A stretch of DNA of 64,000 bases from an uncultured Bacteroidia bacterium (GTDB taxonomy: Bacteria > Bacteroidota > Bacteroidia > Bacteroidales > UBA932). The notes below the pieces were generated by a model. The model was not told the DNA's origin. It did no database searches and saw nothing but the letters and a program-made list of their open reading frames with translations. Numbering within the stretch: position 1 is the stretch's first letter; each line of letters starts with the position of its first letter. Positions 9,974 to 18,974 of the stretch are shown here, in pieces. The position numbers were made by a program, and so were the translations under genes. Location of the stretch: positions 96,990-160,989 of the forward strand of contig CACYGI010000002.1 of NCBI GenBank assembly GCA_902773925.1, given 5' to 3'.

Positions 9974-10801
9974 TTAAATCAGGGAAAACAGTTTGAGATA
10001 CGCGAATACCGCCGGCATCACGAAGAACACGTCGTCAAAGCGGTCCAGCAGGCCGCCGTGTCCGGGCATCAGCCGTCCGGAATCCTTGACTCCGGCAGCC
10101 CGCTTGAGCAGCGACTCGAACAGGTCGCCGCAGATGCCGACGACAGTCACGATGGCGCCGATGGCAAGCCAGTGCGGCAGGGAGAAAAACTCGCCGCCTC
10201 CAAGAGCGTACAGGCCCCAGGCCGCGAGTATCGAGAACAACAGGCCGCCAAACACGCCCGCCCAGGACTTTTGGGGCGAAATGGCGGGGAAAAGCTTGCG
10301 CGCGCCCGGCCTCTGGCCAAAACCCATCCCCACCAGATATGCTCCGACATCGCTGAGCCAGGTCAGGATAAATATGCCGAGCAGCAGCCGGAACTCATAT
10401 CCCTGACGGGGGAAAGCCAGCGGGAGCATCGTCAGTATCGGCAGGAGGAAGTAGAGCAGCGGGAAGAAAACATCGCTCGAGAAGTCACTGTCCGCAGCTC
10501 CGTCCAGCAGCATAAAAAACGCCGAGAGAAGCAGCGGGACCACAGCCGCAAGCGCCCAGCGCAGATCAAGCCCGCCCTGCCAGTGGCAGAAAAACACGAA
10601 AATGGCCACAAGGCCGGCCGCCACTACGCTGATCTTGGAGCGCAGGAAACGGTCCTTCACCCGAAGACGGTAATATTCGCAGGATGAAGCGCAGAAAATG
10701 AACGTGAGCAGGGCCGCCAGGCCGTAGGGCAACATCAGCAGCCCCACGACTATCACGAGGAACAGCAGCCCCGTCAGAGCACGTTTAAACAGGGTCTTCA
10801 T
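9974..10801 (-). CDS. cdsA: Phosphatidate cytidylyltransferase (CDP-diglyceride synthase)
   Basis: Makes CDP-diacylglycerol from phosphatidate and CTP, the precursor of all phospholipids, at the inner membrane. The 275-residue protein has about seven to eight hydrophobic segments and carries the family signature near the C-terminus: SLLKRAAGVKDSGRLMPGHG followed by GLLDRFD. Its start overlaps the end of ftsH by 17 bases, which suggests translational coupling, and psd follows directly. Confidence 0.96.
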   Translation of the reverse strand: MKTLFKRALTGLLFLVIVVGLLMLPYGLAALLTFIFCASSCEYYRLRVKDRFLRSKISVVAAGLVAIFVFFCHWQGGLDLRWALAAVVPLLLSAFFMLLDGAADSDFSSDVFFPLLYFLLPILTMLPLAFPRQGYEFRLLLGIFILTWLSDVGAYLVGMGFGQRPGARKLFPAISPQKSWAGVFGGLLFSILAAWGLYALGGGEFFSLPHWLAIGAIVTVVGICGDLFESLLKRAAGVKDSGRLMPGHGGLLDRFDDVFFVMPAVFAYLKLFSLI

Positions 10802-12740
10802 TCAGCATACGATTGGGATCCACGCCACCGCGGCGCGGACCGAAGATGGCTTCAAGATCCTCCGAGAATACGACCTCGCGCTCGAGAAGCAGCTCGGCAA
10901 GACGCTCGAAACCTTCACGGTTCTCACTGAGCACCTTCGCAGCCACGGCGTGAGCCTCGTCGATGAGGCTTTTCACCTCCTGGTCGATCGTCTCCGCGGT
11001 CTTCTCGCTGTAGGGACGGTTGAGACTCATCTCGCGCGCCCCGGTCGAGTCGTAGTATGATACATTGCCCAGCTTGTCGCTCATACCGAAATAAGAGACC
11101 ATAGCATAGGCCTGACGGGTAAGCTTTTCAAGGTCATTGAGCGCGCCGGTCGAGACGGTGCCGTTGACCAGCTCCTCGGCCACGCGGCCTGCGATCGTCG
11201 CGGCCATCTCGTCCTTGATCTGGGCCACGTTGGTCAGCTGGCGCTCCTCGGGCAGATACCACGCAGCACCGAGAGCCTGTCCGCGGGGGATGATGGTCAC
11301 CTTGAGCAGCGGATTGGCATTGGGCAGCAGCCAGCTCACGGTGGCGTGGCCGGCCTCGTGATGCGCGATGGTGCGCTTCTCGTCTTCGGTGATGATCTTG
11401 CTCTTGCGCTCGAGTCCGCCGACGATGCGGTCGATGGCATCCAGGAAGTCCTGACGGCCAACGGCAGGACGCGAGTTGCGGGCCGCGATCAGGGCGGCTT
11501 CATTACAGACATTGGCTATGTCCGCACCCGAGAAACCGGGGGTATGGCGGGCGAGGAAATCGACCTGGAACCCGTCTTCGAGCTTGATGTTGCGCAGATG
11601 GACCTTGAATATCTCGAGACGCTCCTTGAGCTCGGGCAGGTCCACGTGGATCTGGCGGTCGAAACGTCCCGCGCGCATCAGCGCCTTGTCGAGGATGTCG
11701 GCGCGGTTGGTGGCCGCAAGGATGATGACGCCCGAATTGGAGCCGAAGCCGTCCATCTCCGTAAGCAGCTGGTTGAGGGTATTCTCGCGCTCGTCATTGG
11801 ACGTAAATCCGGCATTGCGGCTGCGGGCGCGGCCTACGGCGTCAATCTCGTCGATAAAGACGATGCACGGTGCCTTCTCCTTGGCCTGGCGGAACAGGTC
11901 GCGGACGCGGGAAGCACCCACGCCAACGAACATTTCCACGAAATCCGAGCCGGAAATGGAGAAGAACGGGACATCAGCCTCTCCCGCAACGGCCTTGGCC
12001 AGAAGCGTCTTGCCGGTGCCCGGAGGGCCGACGAGCAGCGCGCCCTTGGGGATCTTGCCGCCCAGGGAGGTATATTTCTTGGGATTGCGGAGGAAATCCA
12101 CGATCTCCATAACTTCAACCTTGGCCTCCTCGAGTCCCGCGACATCCTTGAAGGTAACTTTCTGCGAGTTGCCGTTCTTGTCGTAGAGCTGAGCCTGCGT
12201 CTTGCCGACATTGAAGATACCGGCGCCGCCGATACCACCGCCGCCTCCGCCCATATTGCGCATCGGGCGGAACATTATGAGCCACATCACGATGAGCAGC
12301 ACGGGGAAGAGAATCCAGTCGAGGATGCGTCCCCAGTAGCTGTTGCGCTGGCTGATGACTATGTCGAAACGAAGCGGCTCGGGAAGGGCCTGGCGCACTG
12401 CGTCAAGCTCGTTCTCTGCATCGAAGCTGTCGGTTACCAGAAAATAGAAATGCGGTCCCGCCTTGGGCGTCTTGCCCTGGAAGAGATTGTCATACTTGCT
12501 CAGCGAGGTGGAGCGAAGATGAATCTCGCCTTTCTTCTCGTTGCGCACGAAAACCACCTTCTCCACGTCTCCGCTGGGCAGGATATCGTCGCGGACCTGG
12601 GTGATCCAGTCACGCTCGATGGGATCCGCGTCTCCGGTGCCGAACATAAAGTAGAGAAGTCCGGCGAACAGCAGGACGTAGAACAGTGTAAGCCAAATGG
12701 GAGAACGGCGGGGGGCTTTGCCCTTGATATTGTGTGCCAT
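10785..12740 (-). CDS. ftsH: ATP-dependent zinc metalloprotease FtsH
   Basis: Membrane-anchored AAA+ protease for quality control of membrane and regulatory proteins. The 651-residue protein has an N-terminal membrane anchor (about 14-32), a periplasmic domain, a second membrane segment near 135-155, a Gly-rich stretch, the AAA+ domain with Walker [18 protein letters not shown] and Walker [13 protein letters not shown], the second region of homology with [18 protein letters not shown], and the zinc motif HEAGH. The length is typical. Its ATG overlaps the stop of rsfS by one base (TGATG). Confidence 0.98.
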   Translation of the reverse strand: MAHNIKGKAPRRSPIWLTLFYVLLFAGLLYFMFGTGDADPIERDWITQVRDDILPSGDVEKVVFVRNEKKGEIHLRSTSLSKYDNLFQGKTPKAGPHFYFLVTDSFDAENELDAVRQALPEPLRFDIVISQRNSYWGRILDWILFPVLLIVMWLIMFRPMRNMGGGGGGIGGAGIFNVGKTQAQLYDKNGNSQKVTFKDVAGLEEAKVEVMEIVDFLRNPKKYTSLGGKIPKGALLVGPPGTGKTLLAKAVAGEADVPFFSISGSDFVEMFVGVGASRVRDLFRQAKEKAPCIVFIDEIDAVGRARSRNAGFTSNDERENTLNQLLTEMDGFGSNSGVIILAATNRADILDKALMRAGRFDRQIHVDLPELKERLEIFKVHLRNIKLEDGFQVDFLARHTPGFSGADIANVCNEAALIAARNSRPAVGRQDFLDAIDRIVGGLERKSKIITEDEKRTIAHHEAGHATVSWLLPNANPLLKVTIIPRGQALGAAWYLPEERQLTNVAQIKDEMAATIAGRVAEELVNGTVSTGALNDLEKLTRQAYAMVSYFGMSDKLGNVSYYDSTGAREMSLNRPYSEKTAETIDQEVKSLIDEAHAVAAKVLSENREGFERLAELLLEREVVFSEDLEAIFGPRRGGVDPNRMLNEDPV

Positions 12741-13150
12741 CAGTTGTCTTTGTAGGTTGTCAGGACAGCGTCGGCCCAGAGGTCTTCGAGCCTGTAGAAG
12801 GCGCGCTGTTCGGTCTTGAAAATATGAACTACGATATCCGAATAATCGAGGATGATCCAGAAGGCGTTCTCGCGTCCCTGCTTGCGGATGACGGGCCGGC
12901 CGCAGCGCGTCTCCATCAGCTCCTCGACATAATCCGATATTGCGACCACGCGGGTAGTGGAATCAGCGTGGCAAATAACGAAGAAATCGGAAATTGACGT
13001 ACCGACTTTCCGTAAATCGAGCGAGACTACCTCCTCGCCCTTGCGCTCCAGCATCGCCTCGGCTATGACTTTGACCGGGTCGGTCTCCACAACAGGTGCG
13101 GATGCGGCTTTTTTATTAACTTTGTCTGTCTTTTTTACCATTTTATTCAT
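12740..13150 (-). CDS. rsfS: Ribosome silencing factor RsfS
   Basis: RsfS (RsfA/DUF143) binds ribosomal protein L14 and blocks subunit joining when nutrients are short. The protein is 136 residues with a lysine-rich N-terminal tail (about 1-25) before the conserved domain: VVSLDLRKVGTSISDFFVIC, then FWIILDYSDIVVHIF and the terminal YRLEDLWADA. Length and blocks are typical. It heads the rsfS-ftsH-cdsA-psd-serpin run, and its ATG is only 7 bases from the GTG start of divergent birA, so its promoter lies inside the first codons of birA. Confidence 0.95.
   Translation of the reverse strand: MNKMVKKTDKVNKKAASAPVVETDPVKVIAEAMLERKGEEVVSLDLRKVGTSISDFFVICHADSTTRVVAISDYVEELMETRCGRPVIRKQGRENAFWIILDYSDIVVHIFKTEQRAFYRLEDLWADAVLTTYKDN
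13117..13124 (+). promoter_or_regulatory. -7 element for birA, inside rsfS
   Basis: TAACTTTG on the plus strand, 33 bases upstream of the GTG start of birA and inside the first codons of rsfS. No clear -33 box was seen. Confidence 0.45.
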
Positions 13151-13157
13151 TTAACAA

Positions 13158-13973
13158 GTGACAAATATACTGCAAAAAATTAGCCAAGACAACTTTTCCG
13201 CCACGATACGATGGTTTGATGTCGTGGATTCGACAAATACCCGTATGGCGGAAGACCGCTGCAGCCTCGCGACCGGCACCGTATATGCCGCGCGCTACCA
13301 GAGCGCAGGCCGCGGGCAGAGGGGCAACAGCTGGCAGAGCCGCGCAGGAGAGAACCTCACTTTCTCCCTGCTGCTGAGGCCCGAAAGCTTGCCTGCAGCG
13401 CATCAGGCGGTGATTTCGCAGATTGTCACGCTCGGTATCACGGACTTCCTGCTGCAGGCCGGGCTGGAGGCCCGCATCAAGTGGCCGAATGACATTTATG
13501 TCGAAGACAGGAAGATTTGCGGCATACTGATAGAAAATACTCTCGCAACTGACAGATTGTCAGACAGCATCGTCGGTATCGGACTCAACCTCAACCAGAG
13601 GGAGTTCGATCCTGCCCTGCCCAACCCCACCTCGCTGCTGCTGGAGACCGGCAGGACCGTGACTCCCGAGGATGCCCTTCCAGACCTGATCGGATGCATC
13701 GGCGGGCGCTACTTGCGCCATATAGCGGAGTCCCCCGGCTGGGACGCGCTGCAGAAGGATTATCTGGAGCGCCTGTACCGCTTCGGCCAGTGGCACCGGT
13801 ACCGCGACTGCCGCGAGTGCAGCGACCGGCTCACCCCTACCACCGAAGATATCGGGGGCGAGATTTTCGAGGGCTGCATCCGGGGTATTGACGAAAATGC
13901 CGGCCTTATCATCGAAGACAGGGCCGGACATCTGCGTCATTTCGCGTTCAAGGAACTGCGCTACATCATCTGA
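13158..13973 (+). CDS. birA: Biotin-[acetyl-CoA-carboxylase] ligase
   Basis: Transfers biotin to the carrier lysine of biotin enzymes through biotinyl-5'-AMP. The 271-residue protein has the catalytic blocks VVDSTNTRM, YQSAGRGQRGNSWQS, IKWPNDIYVEDRKICGILIE and a C-terminal SH3-like domain. There is no N-terminal helix-turn-helix, so it is a group I ligase without the repressor function. The start is GTG at 13158; the next in-frame ATG is inside the VDSTNTRM motif and is too late. Its 3' end overlaps the convergent rpe gene by 13 bases. Confidence 0.94.
   Translation: MTNILQKISQDNFSATIRWFDVVDSTNTRMAEDRCSLATGTVYAARYQSAGRGQRGNSWQSRAGENLTFSLLLRPESLPAAHQAVISQIVTLGITDFLLQAGLEARIKWPNDIYVEDRKICGILIENTLATDRLSDSIVGIGLNLNQREFDPALPNPTSLLLETGRTVTPEDALPDLIGCIGGRYLRHIAESPGWDALQKDYLERLYRFGQWHRYRDCRECSDRLTPTTEDIGGEIFEGCIRGIDENAGLIIEDRAGHLRHFAFKELRYII
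13162..13192 (-). promoter_or_regulatory. Promoter for rsfS operon, inside birA
   Basis: On the minus strand, TTG (13190-13192), a 20-base spacer and TATATTTG (13162-13169) match the Bacteroidetes promoter. The predicted leader is only about 8 bases and the whole promoter lies within the first dozen codons of birA. Confidence 0.6.
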
Positions 13974-14638
13974 GCCTCACTGGCCTGGCGCAGGAAGCTG
14001 GCAATGGTCTGCTCCGGCTCAGGCGTCGAGAAAACCGAACTGCCTGCCACGAAGGCCGTGACACCGGCACGTGCAAGGGCGTGGATATTGTCGGCGCCCA
14101 CGCCGCCATCTACCTCTATCAGGCAGGACGCGCCTTCGCGGGCGATCATTTCGCGCACGCAGGCGACCTTGGCGATCGAATCTTCGATAAACTTCTGGCC
14201 TCCGAATCCCGGATGGACGGACATCACGAGCACGAAATCCATCTTGCCCAGATGGACTTCGAGGACCTGCGCCGGAGTCTCGGGACAGATGGCCACGCCG
14301 GCCTTCATCCCGCAGGAGTGTATCAGCGAAAGTACTGCATCGAGGTCTTCGCAGGCCTCATAGTGGACCGAAAGGTACTCCACACCGGCCTCCGCGAAGC
14401 GGGCGATATATTTCTCGGGATGCACGATCATCAGGTGCGCATCCATCGGCTTGCGGGCATTGCGGGCGATGGCCTTCACGACTGGAAAACCGAAGGAGAT
14501 ATTGGGCACGAAAGTGCCGTCCATAATATCCAGATGAAACCATCCGGCCTGGCTGCGGTTGACCATCTCGACATCGCGGTCGAGGGCGCCGAAATCGGCC
14601 GAAAGCATCGAAGGAGCTATGATCGGAGTGTAACTCAT
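13961..14638 (-). CDS. rpe: Ribulose-phosphate 3-epimerase
   Basis: Interconverts ribulose 5-phosphate and xylulose 5-phosphate in the pentose phosphate pathway. The 225-residue TIM barrel starts IIAPSMLSADFGAL and shows HLDIMDGTFVPNISFG (metal and catalytic Asp), a His in DAHLMI, SVHPGFGGQKFI and EVDGGVGADN with the second catalytic Asp. The length is typical. It overlaps the end of pepD by 4 bases (ATGA) and is the last gene of dnaA-pepD-rpe. Confidence 0.97.
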   Translation of the reverse strand: MSYTPIIAPSMLSADFGALDRDVEMVNRSQAGWFHLDIMDGTFVPNISFGFPVVKAIARNARKPMDAHLMIVHPEKYIARFAEAGVEYLSVHYEACEDLDAVLSLIHSCGMKAGVAICPETPAQVLEVHLGKMDFVLVMSVHPGFGGQKFIEDSIAKVACVREMIAREGASCLIEVDGGVGADNIHALARAGVTAFVAGSSVFSTPEPEQTIASFLRQASEAQMM

Positions 14639-16065
14639 GCCGTGCGGATAACTTCGAGAAGTACTGCGTAGAATCGCTCGAGGGATGCCAGGTCGAGCTT
14701 CTCACCGGGAGCGTGAACGCCACGGAGCGTCGGACCGAAGGCTATCATATCCATCTCGGGGAACTTGTCGGTGAACAGGCCGCACTCAAGTCCGGCGTGG
14801 ATGGCCCGCACGATCGGCTCCTTGCCGAAAAGCTTGCGGTAAGCTGCCACGCAGACATCCTTGATGGGTGAGTTCATATTGGGCTTCCAGCCGGGATAAC
14901 CGTCCGAATGCTTGACTTTGGCGCCGGCCAGAGTCATCACCGCCGCAATGCGCTCCGAAAGGAAGATACGCGCGCTGTTGACTGAGCTGCGCTGCATCGT
15001 GCCTACTACGACCGTGTTGCGCGGGCCCATTTTGACCGATGCCAGATTGGTCGAAGTCTCTATCAGGCCGGGGATGTCGGCGCTCATTGCGATCACCCCG
15101 TGAGGGATGGAGATCAGAGCCTTGATGATATTGCGCGCACTGCGGCTGTCGATGGCGCCGCTCTCCCAGGAGATGGGCTCCGCAGAGCAGGTCACGCCAG
15201 GATCGGTCAGCGCATATTCGGCCTTCAGCCGGCGGGTGAAATCATTGAACGCCTCGACCACTTTCTCCTCGTTGCGGCCGGGGATGGCAAGCACCACGTC
15301 GCCGCCGCGGGCGATGGCGTTGCGCTTGTTGCCTGCCTCGATGTGGCACAGATCGACATTGTAGCAGAGCACTTCGTTGACGAAGCGGGCGATCTGCTGC
15401 ACGCCGTTGATGCGACCCTTGTCGATGTCGTCACCGCTGTGGCCGCCCAGTCCTCCGGCAATCGAGAAACGCGTGGTGACGCGTCCCGTGCGGATCTTCT
15501 TGGTCTGGTATGTAAACGTACCGACGGTATCCATTCCGCCTGCACAGCCTACGCAGAAATAGCCCTCATCCTCGTCATCCAGGTTGATGAGAGTCTTGCC
15601 CGTGACGAATCCGCGGCGGACTCCGCGAGCCCCGTCAAGACCGGTCTCCTCGGACACTGTGAAGAGGCACTCGATGCGCGGATGAGCCGGCGCGTCACCG
15701 TCCAGGATGGCCAGCGCGGTAGCCACGCCGATGCCGTTGTCCGCACCAAGAGTGGTATCGGGAGCGATCATCCATCCGTCTTCGATGACGTAATGTATGG
15801 GATCCTTCGAGAAGTCGAAGTCGATGCCGGCCTTCTTCTCGCAGACCATATCCGTATGGCCCTGAAGGACGAGCGTGGGGCGGTCTTCGTAACCCTTCGT
15901 GGCGCCGATGGCGATCATCACGTTGCCCAGGCGGTCAGTCTTGCACTCAAGGCCGCGGTCGGCGGCAAAGCGCTGCAGATATGCGACTATCTTCTCTTCG
16001 TGTCCCGATTCGCGCGGGATACGGGTAATCTCGTCAAAAAATGAGAGTATTCTCTGTGTACCCAT
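14635..16065 (-). CDS. pepD: Aminoacyl-histidine dipeptidase PepD (peptidase M20C)
   Basis: Cytosolic beta-alanyl-histidine dipeptidase of family M20C, a broad dipeptidase with a two-zinc site. The 476-residue protein contains LQGHTDMVCEK (first metal His and Asp), LGADNGIGVATALAI (bridging Asp), SEETGLDGARG (catalytic and metal Glu) and, near the C-terminus, AIHAGLECG with the last metal-ligand His region. The length matches the family. It lies 27 bases downstream of dnaA and overlaps rpe by 4 bases. Confidence 0.95.
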   Translation of the reverse strand: MGTQRILSFFDEITRIPRESGHEEKIVAYLQRFAADRGLECKTDRLGNVMIAIGATKGYEDRPTLVLQGHTDMVCEKKAGIDFDFSKDPIHYVIEDGWMIAPDTTLGADNGIGVATALAILDGDAPAHPRIECLFTVSEETGLDGARGVRRGFVTGKTLINLDDEDEGYFCVGCAGGMDTVGTFTYQTKKIRTGRVTTRFSIAGGLGGHSGDDIDKGRINGVQQIARFVNEVLCYNVDLCHIEAGNKRNAIARGGDVVLAIPGRNEEKVVEAFNDFTRRLKAEYALTDPGVTCSAEPISWESGAIDSRSARNIIKALISIPHGVIAMSADIPGLIETSTNLASVKMGPRNTVVVGTMQRSSVNSARIFLSERIAAVMTLAGAKVKHSDGYPGWKPNMNSPIKDVCVAAYRKLFGKEPIVRAIHAGLECGLFTDKFPEMDMIAFGPTLRGVHAPGEKLDLASLERFYAVLLEVIRTA

Positions 16066-16092
16066 AGCTATATAAAAAAAGAAAGCTGAGAT

Positions 16093-17529
16093 TTACTCAG
16101 CTGAAGTAATCTGTTTCTCGATGTCCACGACGTAGTTGCGGAAACTCCGGTCGGTATCCATCAGGTCGGAGACGGTATTGCAGGCGTGGAGCACCGTCGC
16201 GTGGTCCTTGCCACCGAGCTGGGCGCCGATCGAGGAGAGCGAAGTCTTGGTGAGGCTGCGGCTCAGGTACATCGCAATCTGGCGGGCCTGTACGATCTCC
16301 CGCTTGCGCGTCTTGGAGAGGAACTGGTCCACGGTGATGTGGAAGTAGTTGCAGACGACGGACTGGATCCGGCTGACCGAAATCTCGACTTCGTGCTGCT
16401 CGACGATCTTGTCTATCAGCTCGGAAGCCATACGCATCGTTATCTCCTTCTTGCTGAAGGTGGCATTTGCCGTAAGGGAGAAGAGGATGCCTTCGAGCTC
16501 GCGGATGTTGGTCTTGACCTTGCGGGCGATCAGCTGCAGGATATCTTCGGGCACATCGACGCCTTCGCTCAGTGCCTTTGCCTTGAGGATGGCCAGGCGC
16601 GTCTCGTAGCTCGGGACGGTCAGCTCGGCCGAAAGGCCCCACTTGAAACGGGAGAGCAGGCGCTGGTCGAGGCCCTGCAGGTCCACCGGCGGGCGGTCCG
16701 AAGTCAGCACGAGCTGCTTGCCGCTCTGGTGGAGGTGGTTGAATATATGGAAGAACGCGTTCTGCGTACCCTTCTTGTCTGCGAACTCCTGCACGTCGTC
16801 GATGATCAGCACGTCGATCAGCTGATAGAACCTCAGGAAATCCGAAATCTGGTTGCTGTCGTGGTTGTTGCGAGCTGCGGAAGCCGCCCACATATACTGA
16901 TTGAGGAACGTGTTGGCGTTGACGTAGAGGACCTGCTTGTCGGGGAATCTCTCCTTGACCGCGATGCCGATGGCCTGCGAGAGGTGCGTCTTGCCCAGGC
17001 CGGGACCACCGTAGATAAACAGGGGATTGAATGAGTTGCGGCCGGGCCGTGCGGCGATGGTCTCACCTGCGGCGCGCGCGAGGCGGTTGCAGTCCCCCTC
17101 GATGAAATTGGACATCGCGTACTGGGGATTGAGCTGCGGATCGATATTGAGCTTGCGCAGACCCGGGATCAGGTAAGGATTGCCGTTGTAGTCGGCGGCC
17201 GCCTCGGGAGCGGCGATCTCGCGGTTGGTATAACCGTGACCGGCGCCCTGCTTCTGGCTGATATAACCGCCATTTGCGATGCGGACCTTGTAAACCAGGG
17301 AAGCGAGCGGGCCTATCTCGCGGCGGAGGACCTTGCCGAGCAGGTCGAGGAAATTGGCCTCTATCTGCTCGCGCACGAAATCCGACATTACTTCGAGAGT
17401 GAGAACCGAATCTTCGAGCGAAATCGGCTTTATGGGCGCGAACCATGTCTTGAAACTTTCCTCAGGAATATTGTCCCTGATGATAGCCAGACAACGGTCC
17501 CAAACAGCCGTATGGTTTTGTTCGATCAT
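16093..17529 (-). CDS. dnaA: Chromosomal replication initiator DnaA
   Basis: AAA+ initiator that binds DnaA boxes and opens the origin. The 478-residue protein has domain I (about 1-85, W-D-R-C-L-A-I-I near the start), a variable linker, the AAA+ domain with Walker A GGPGLGKTHLSQAIG and Walker B VLIIDDVQEFADK, the sensor region LTSDRPPVDLQGLDQRLLSR, and the C-terminal DNA-binding helix-turn-helix with GGKDHATVLHAC. It is in an operon with pepD and rpe, not with dnaN. A 218-base AT-rich gap lies upstream, but no DnaA-box cluster is visible. Confidence 0.98.
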   Translation of the reverse strand: MIEQNHTAVWDRCLAIIRDNIPEESFKTWFAPIKPISLEDSVLTLEVMSDFVREQIEANFLDLLGKVLRREIGPLASLVYKVRIANGGYISQKQGAGHGYTNREIAAPEAAADYNGNPYLIPGLRKLNIDPQLNPQYAMSNFIEGDCNRLARAAGETIAARPGRNSFNPLFIYGGPGLGKTHLSQAIGIAVKERFPDKQVLYVNANTFLNQYMWAASAARNNHDSNQISDFLRFYQLIDVLIIDDVQEFADKKGTQNAFFHIFNHLHQSGKQLVLTSDRPPVDLQGLDQRLLSRFKWGLSAELTVPSYETRLAILKAKALSEGVDVPEDILQLIARKVKTNIRELEGILFSLTANATFSKKEITMRMASELIDKIVEQHEVEISVSRIQSVVCNYFHITVDQFLSKTRKREIVQARQIAMYLSRSLTKTSLSSIGAQLGGKDHATVLHACNTVSDLMDTDRSFRNYVVDIEKQITSAE

Positions 17530-17747
17530 TCTTAGGTTCTGTACATCGGATTTGCGTTACAAAATTGGGTTAAAAAAAGTGTAAAAAAAAATTTTTTTGC
17601 TATTGCATTTTCAAGAAAAAATACTTCTATCACCAAAGGCGGTTTTTTCTTAAAAAAATTTTACAAATCATTGATTTTTAGCAACTTGTCAATCAGCATT
17701 ACGGCCAGACATTTGATTATCTTACAGTTAGCCGTTTTCCATTTTTC
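17530..17747. other. AT-rich gap upstream of dnaA
   Basis: This gap holds long A and T runs, including one at 17572-17597, and probably the dnaA promoter (a weak minus-strand CAATTTTG near 17561). I could not find good matches to the DnaA box TTATCCACA, so origin function is not supported. Nothing else was recognised. Confidence 0.5.
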
Positions 17748-18908
17748 CTACCTGAGAGGCTTGCCATCCGGACCGAAACGGATGATAAATGCGCCGGGGT
17801 GACGGCGACGCACGATTTGCAACTTTTCGAGCGCTTCTCCGCGATTTTTAAAGCCGCCGAAATAATATTTATAGAGTCCGCGATCCTGGAAGACCGACCA
17901 GCCCTGGTAACCCTCGAGTTCCGCAGAATCGGCATCGAGTTCGCGGCTGGCGGCGAAGAACTGCACTGCATATAAGGTATCGCCCGTCGCGGCGGGATAT
18001 GCGTTCTCCAGAACCGGTACCACAGGCTCGGCGGGAACGGCAACGGTACCGTCGGTAACCACGGTCGCCACGGTGTCCTTGACGGCCGTATCCTCTACCG
18101 GTACGAAGTCCGAACCGGACTCATATTGCATCTTGTACTGCTCGAATGCCGAGAATATGCACGCGGCCACCTCTTCGCGGCGCTCGTCGCGCGAAAGCTT
18201 CGCACGATCCTGGGGATTGGAGATAAACCCGATCTCCACGAGCACCGAGGGCATCGTGGTTTTCCACAGCACCAGCAGAGGCGCCTGCTTGATGCCGCGG
18301 CTGTAACGCACCGGGCCCTTGGCGAAGCTCTTCTCGATGAGCGAAGCCAGGATGATGCTCTGCTCCATATGGGCGTTCTGCATCAGGTTGAAAAATATAT
18401 AGGAGTCCGGAGAAGAGGGATCAAAGCCGGCATACTGGGTGGTATAGTCGTCCTCAAGCATAATCACGGAGTTCTCGCGCTTGCAGACTTCCATATTGGA
18501 CGCGCTCTTGTCGGTACCCATCACGAAGGTCTCGGTGCCGTTGGGGGCCGTTTTGGAGCCCGCCGAATTGACGTGCACCGAAATGAACAGGTCAGCCCGG
18601 TTGCGGTTGGCGATGCGGCCGCGTTCGCCCAGCGGGACGAAAACATCCGTCTTGCGCGTGTAGATGACCTTCACTTCGGGGTACTTCTGCTCGATCATCC
18701 GCCCAAGGCGCAGCACAACGTCCAGGTTGACGTCCTTTTCCTTCAGGCCGCCTGCCACGGCGCCGGGATCATTGCCTCCGTGCCCCGCGTCAAGCACCAC
18801 GGTACGCAATTTAACTACCGGCGAATCCTGGGCATAAGCACTTGAGCTACTGAATATTAGTATTATCGCGAGCGCGAGCGCGCAAAAAGTGTAACGTCCT
18901 GTTGGCAT
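17748..18908 (-). CDS. N-acetylmuramoyl-L-alanine amidase (Amidase_3) with SPOR-like tail
   Basis: A 386-residue periplasmic cell-wall amidase that cuts the bond between MurNAc and the peptide stem, as in daughter-cell separation. A signal peptide ends at SSSAYAQ. The Amidase_3 domain follows (about 33-262) with VVLDAGHGGNDPGA (zinc His), the Glu of the early helix, SVHVNSA (zinc His) and VEIGFISNPQD (catalytic Glu). After a Val/Thr-rich linker the last 75 residues (LYAVQFFAASRELD ... YYFGGFKNRGEALEKL) resemble a SPOR domain, which binds denuded septal glycan. It is divergent from the LptD-like gene. Confidence 0.93.
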   Translation of the reverse strand: MPTGRYTFCALALAIILIFSSSSAYAQDSPVVKLRTVVLDAGHGGNDPGAVAGGLKEKDVNLDVVLRLGRMIEQKYPEVKVIYTRKTDVFVPLGERGRIANRNRADLFISVHVNSAGSKTAPNGTETFVMGTDKSASNMEVCKRENSVIMLEDDYTTQYAGFDPSSPDSYIFFNLMQNAHMEQSIILASLIEKSFAKGPVRYSRGIKQAPLLVLWKTTMPSVLVEIGFISNPQDRAKLSRDERREEVAACIFSAFEQYKMQYESGSDFVPVEDTAVKDTVATVVTDGTVAVPAEPVVPVLENAYPAATGDTLYAVQFFAASRELDADSAELEGYQGWSVFQDRGLYKYYFGGFKNRGEALEKLQIVRRRHPGAFIIRFGPDGKPLR

Positions 18909-18927
18909 ATTAATTGAGGAAAATTTC

Positions 18928-18951
18928 TAATTTTGTGACTTTGCAAAGATA
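18928..18951. promoter_or_regulatory. Divergent promoters, amidase and LptD-like gene
   Basis: TAATTTTG (18928-18935) on the plus strand serves the LptD-like gene, with TGACTTTG just after it as an alternative. TATCTTTG on the minus strand (18944-18951) serves the amidase. The two -7 elements are only 8 bases apart and face opposite directions. Confidence 0.55.
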
Positions 18952-18974
18952 GAAAATTGTCGGGGTTTAAGAAA

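Noticed and set aside
17530..17747. Possible oriC beside dnaA
   Set aside because: AT-rich with A and T runs, but I found no cluster of DnaA boxes on either strand and dnaN is absent; GC-skew over the genome would be needed.
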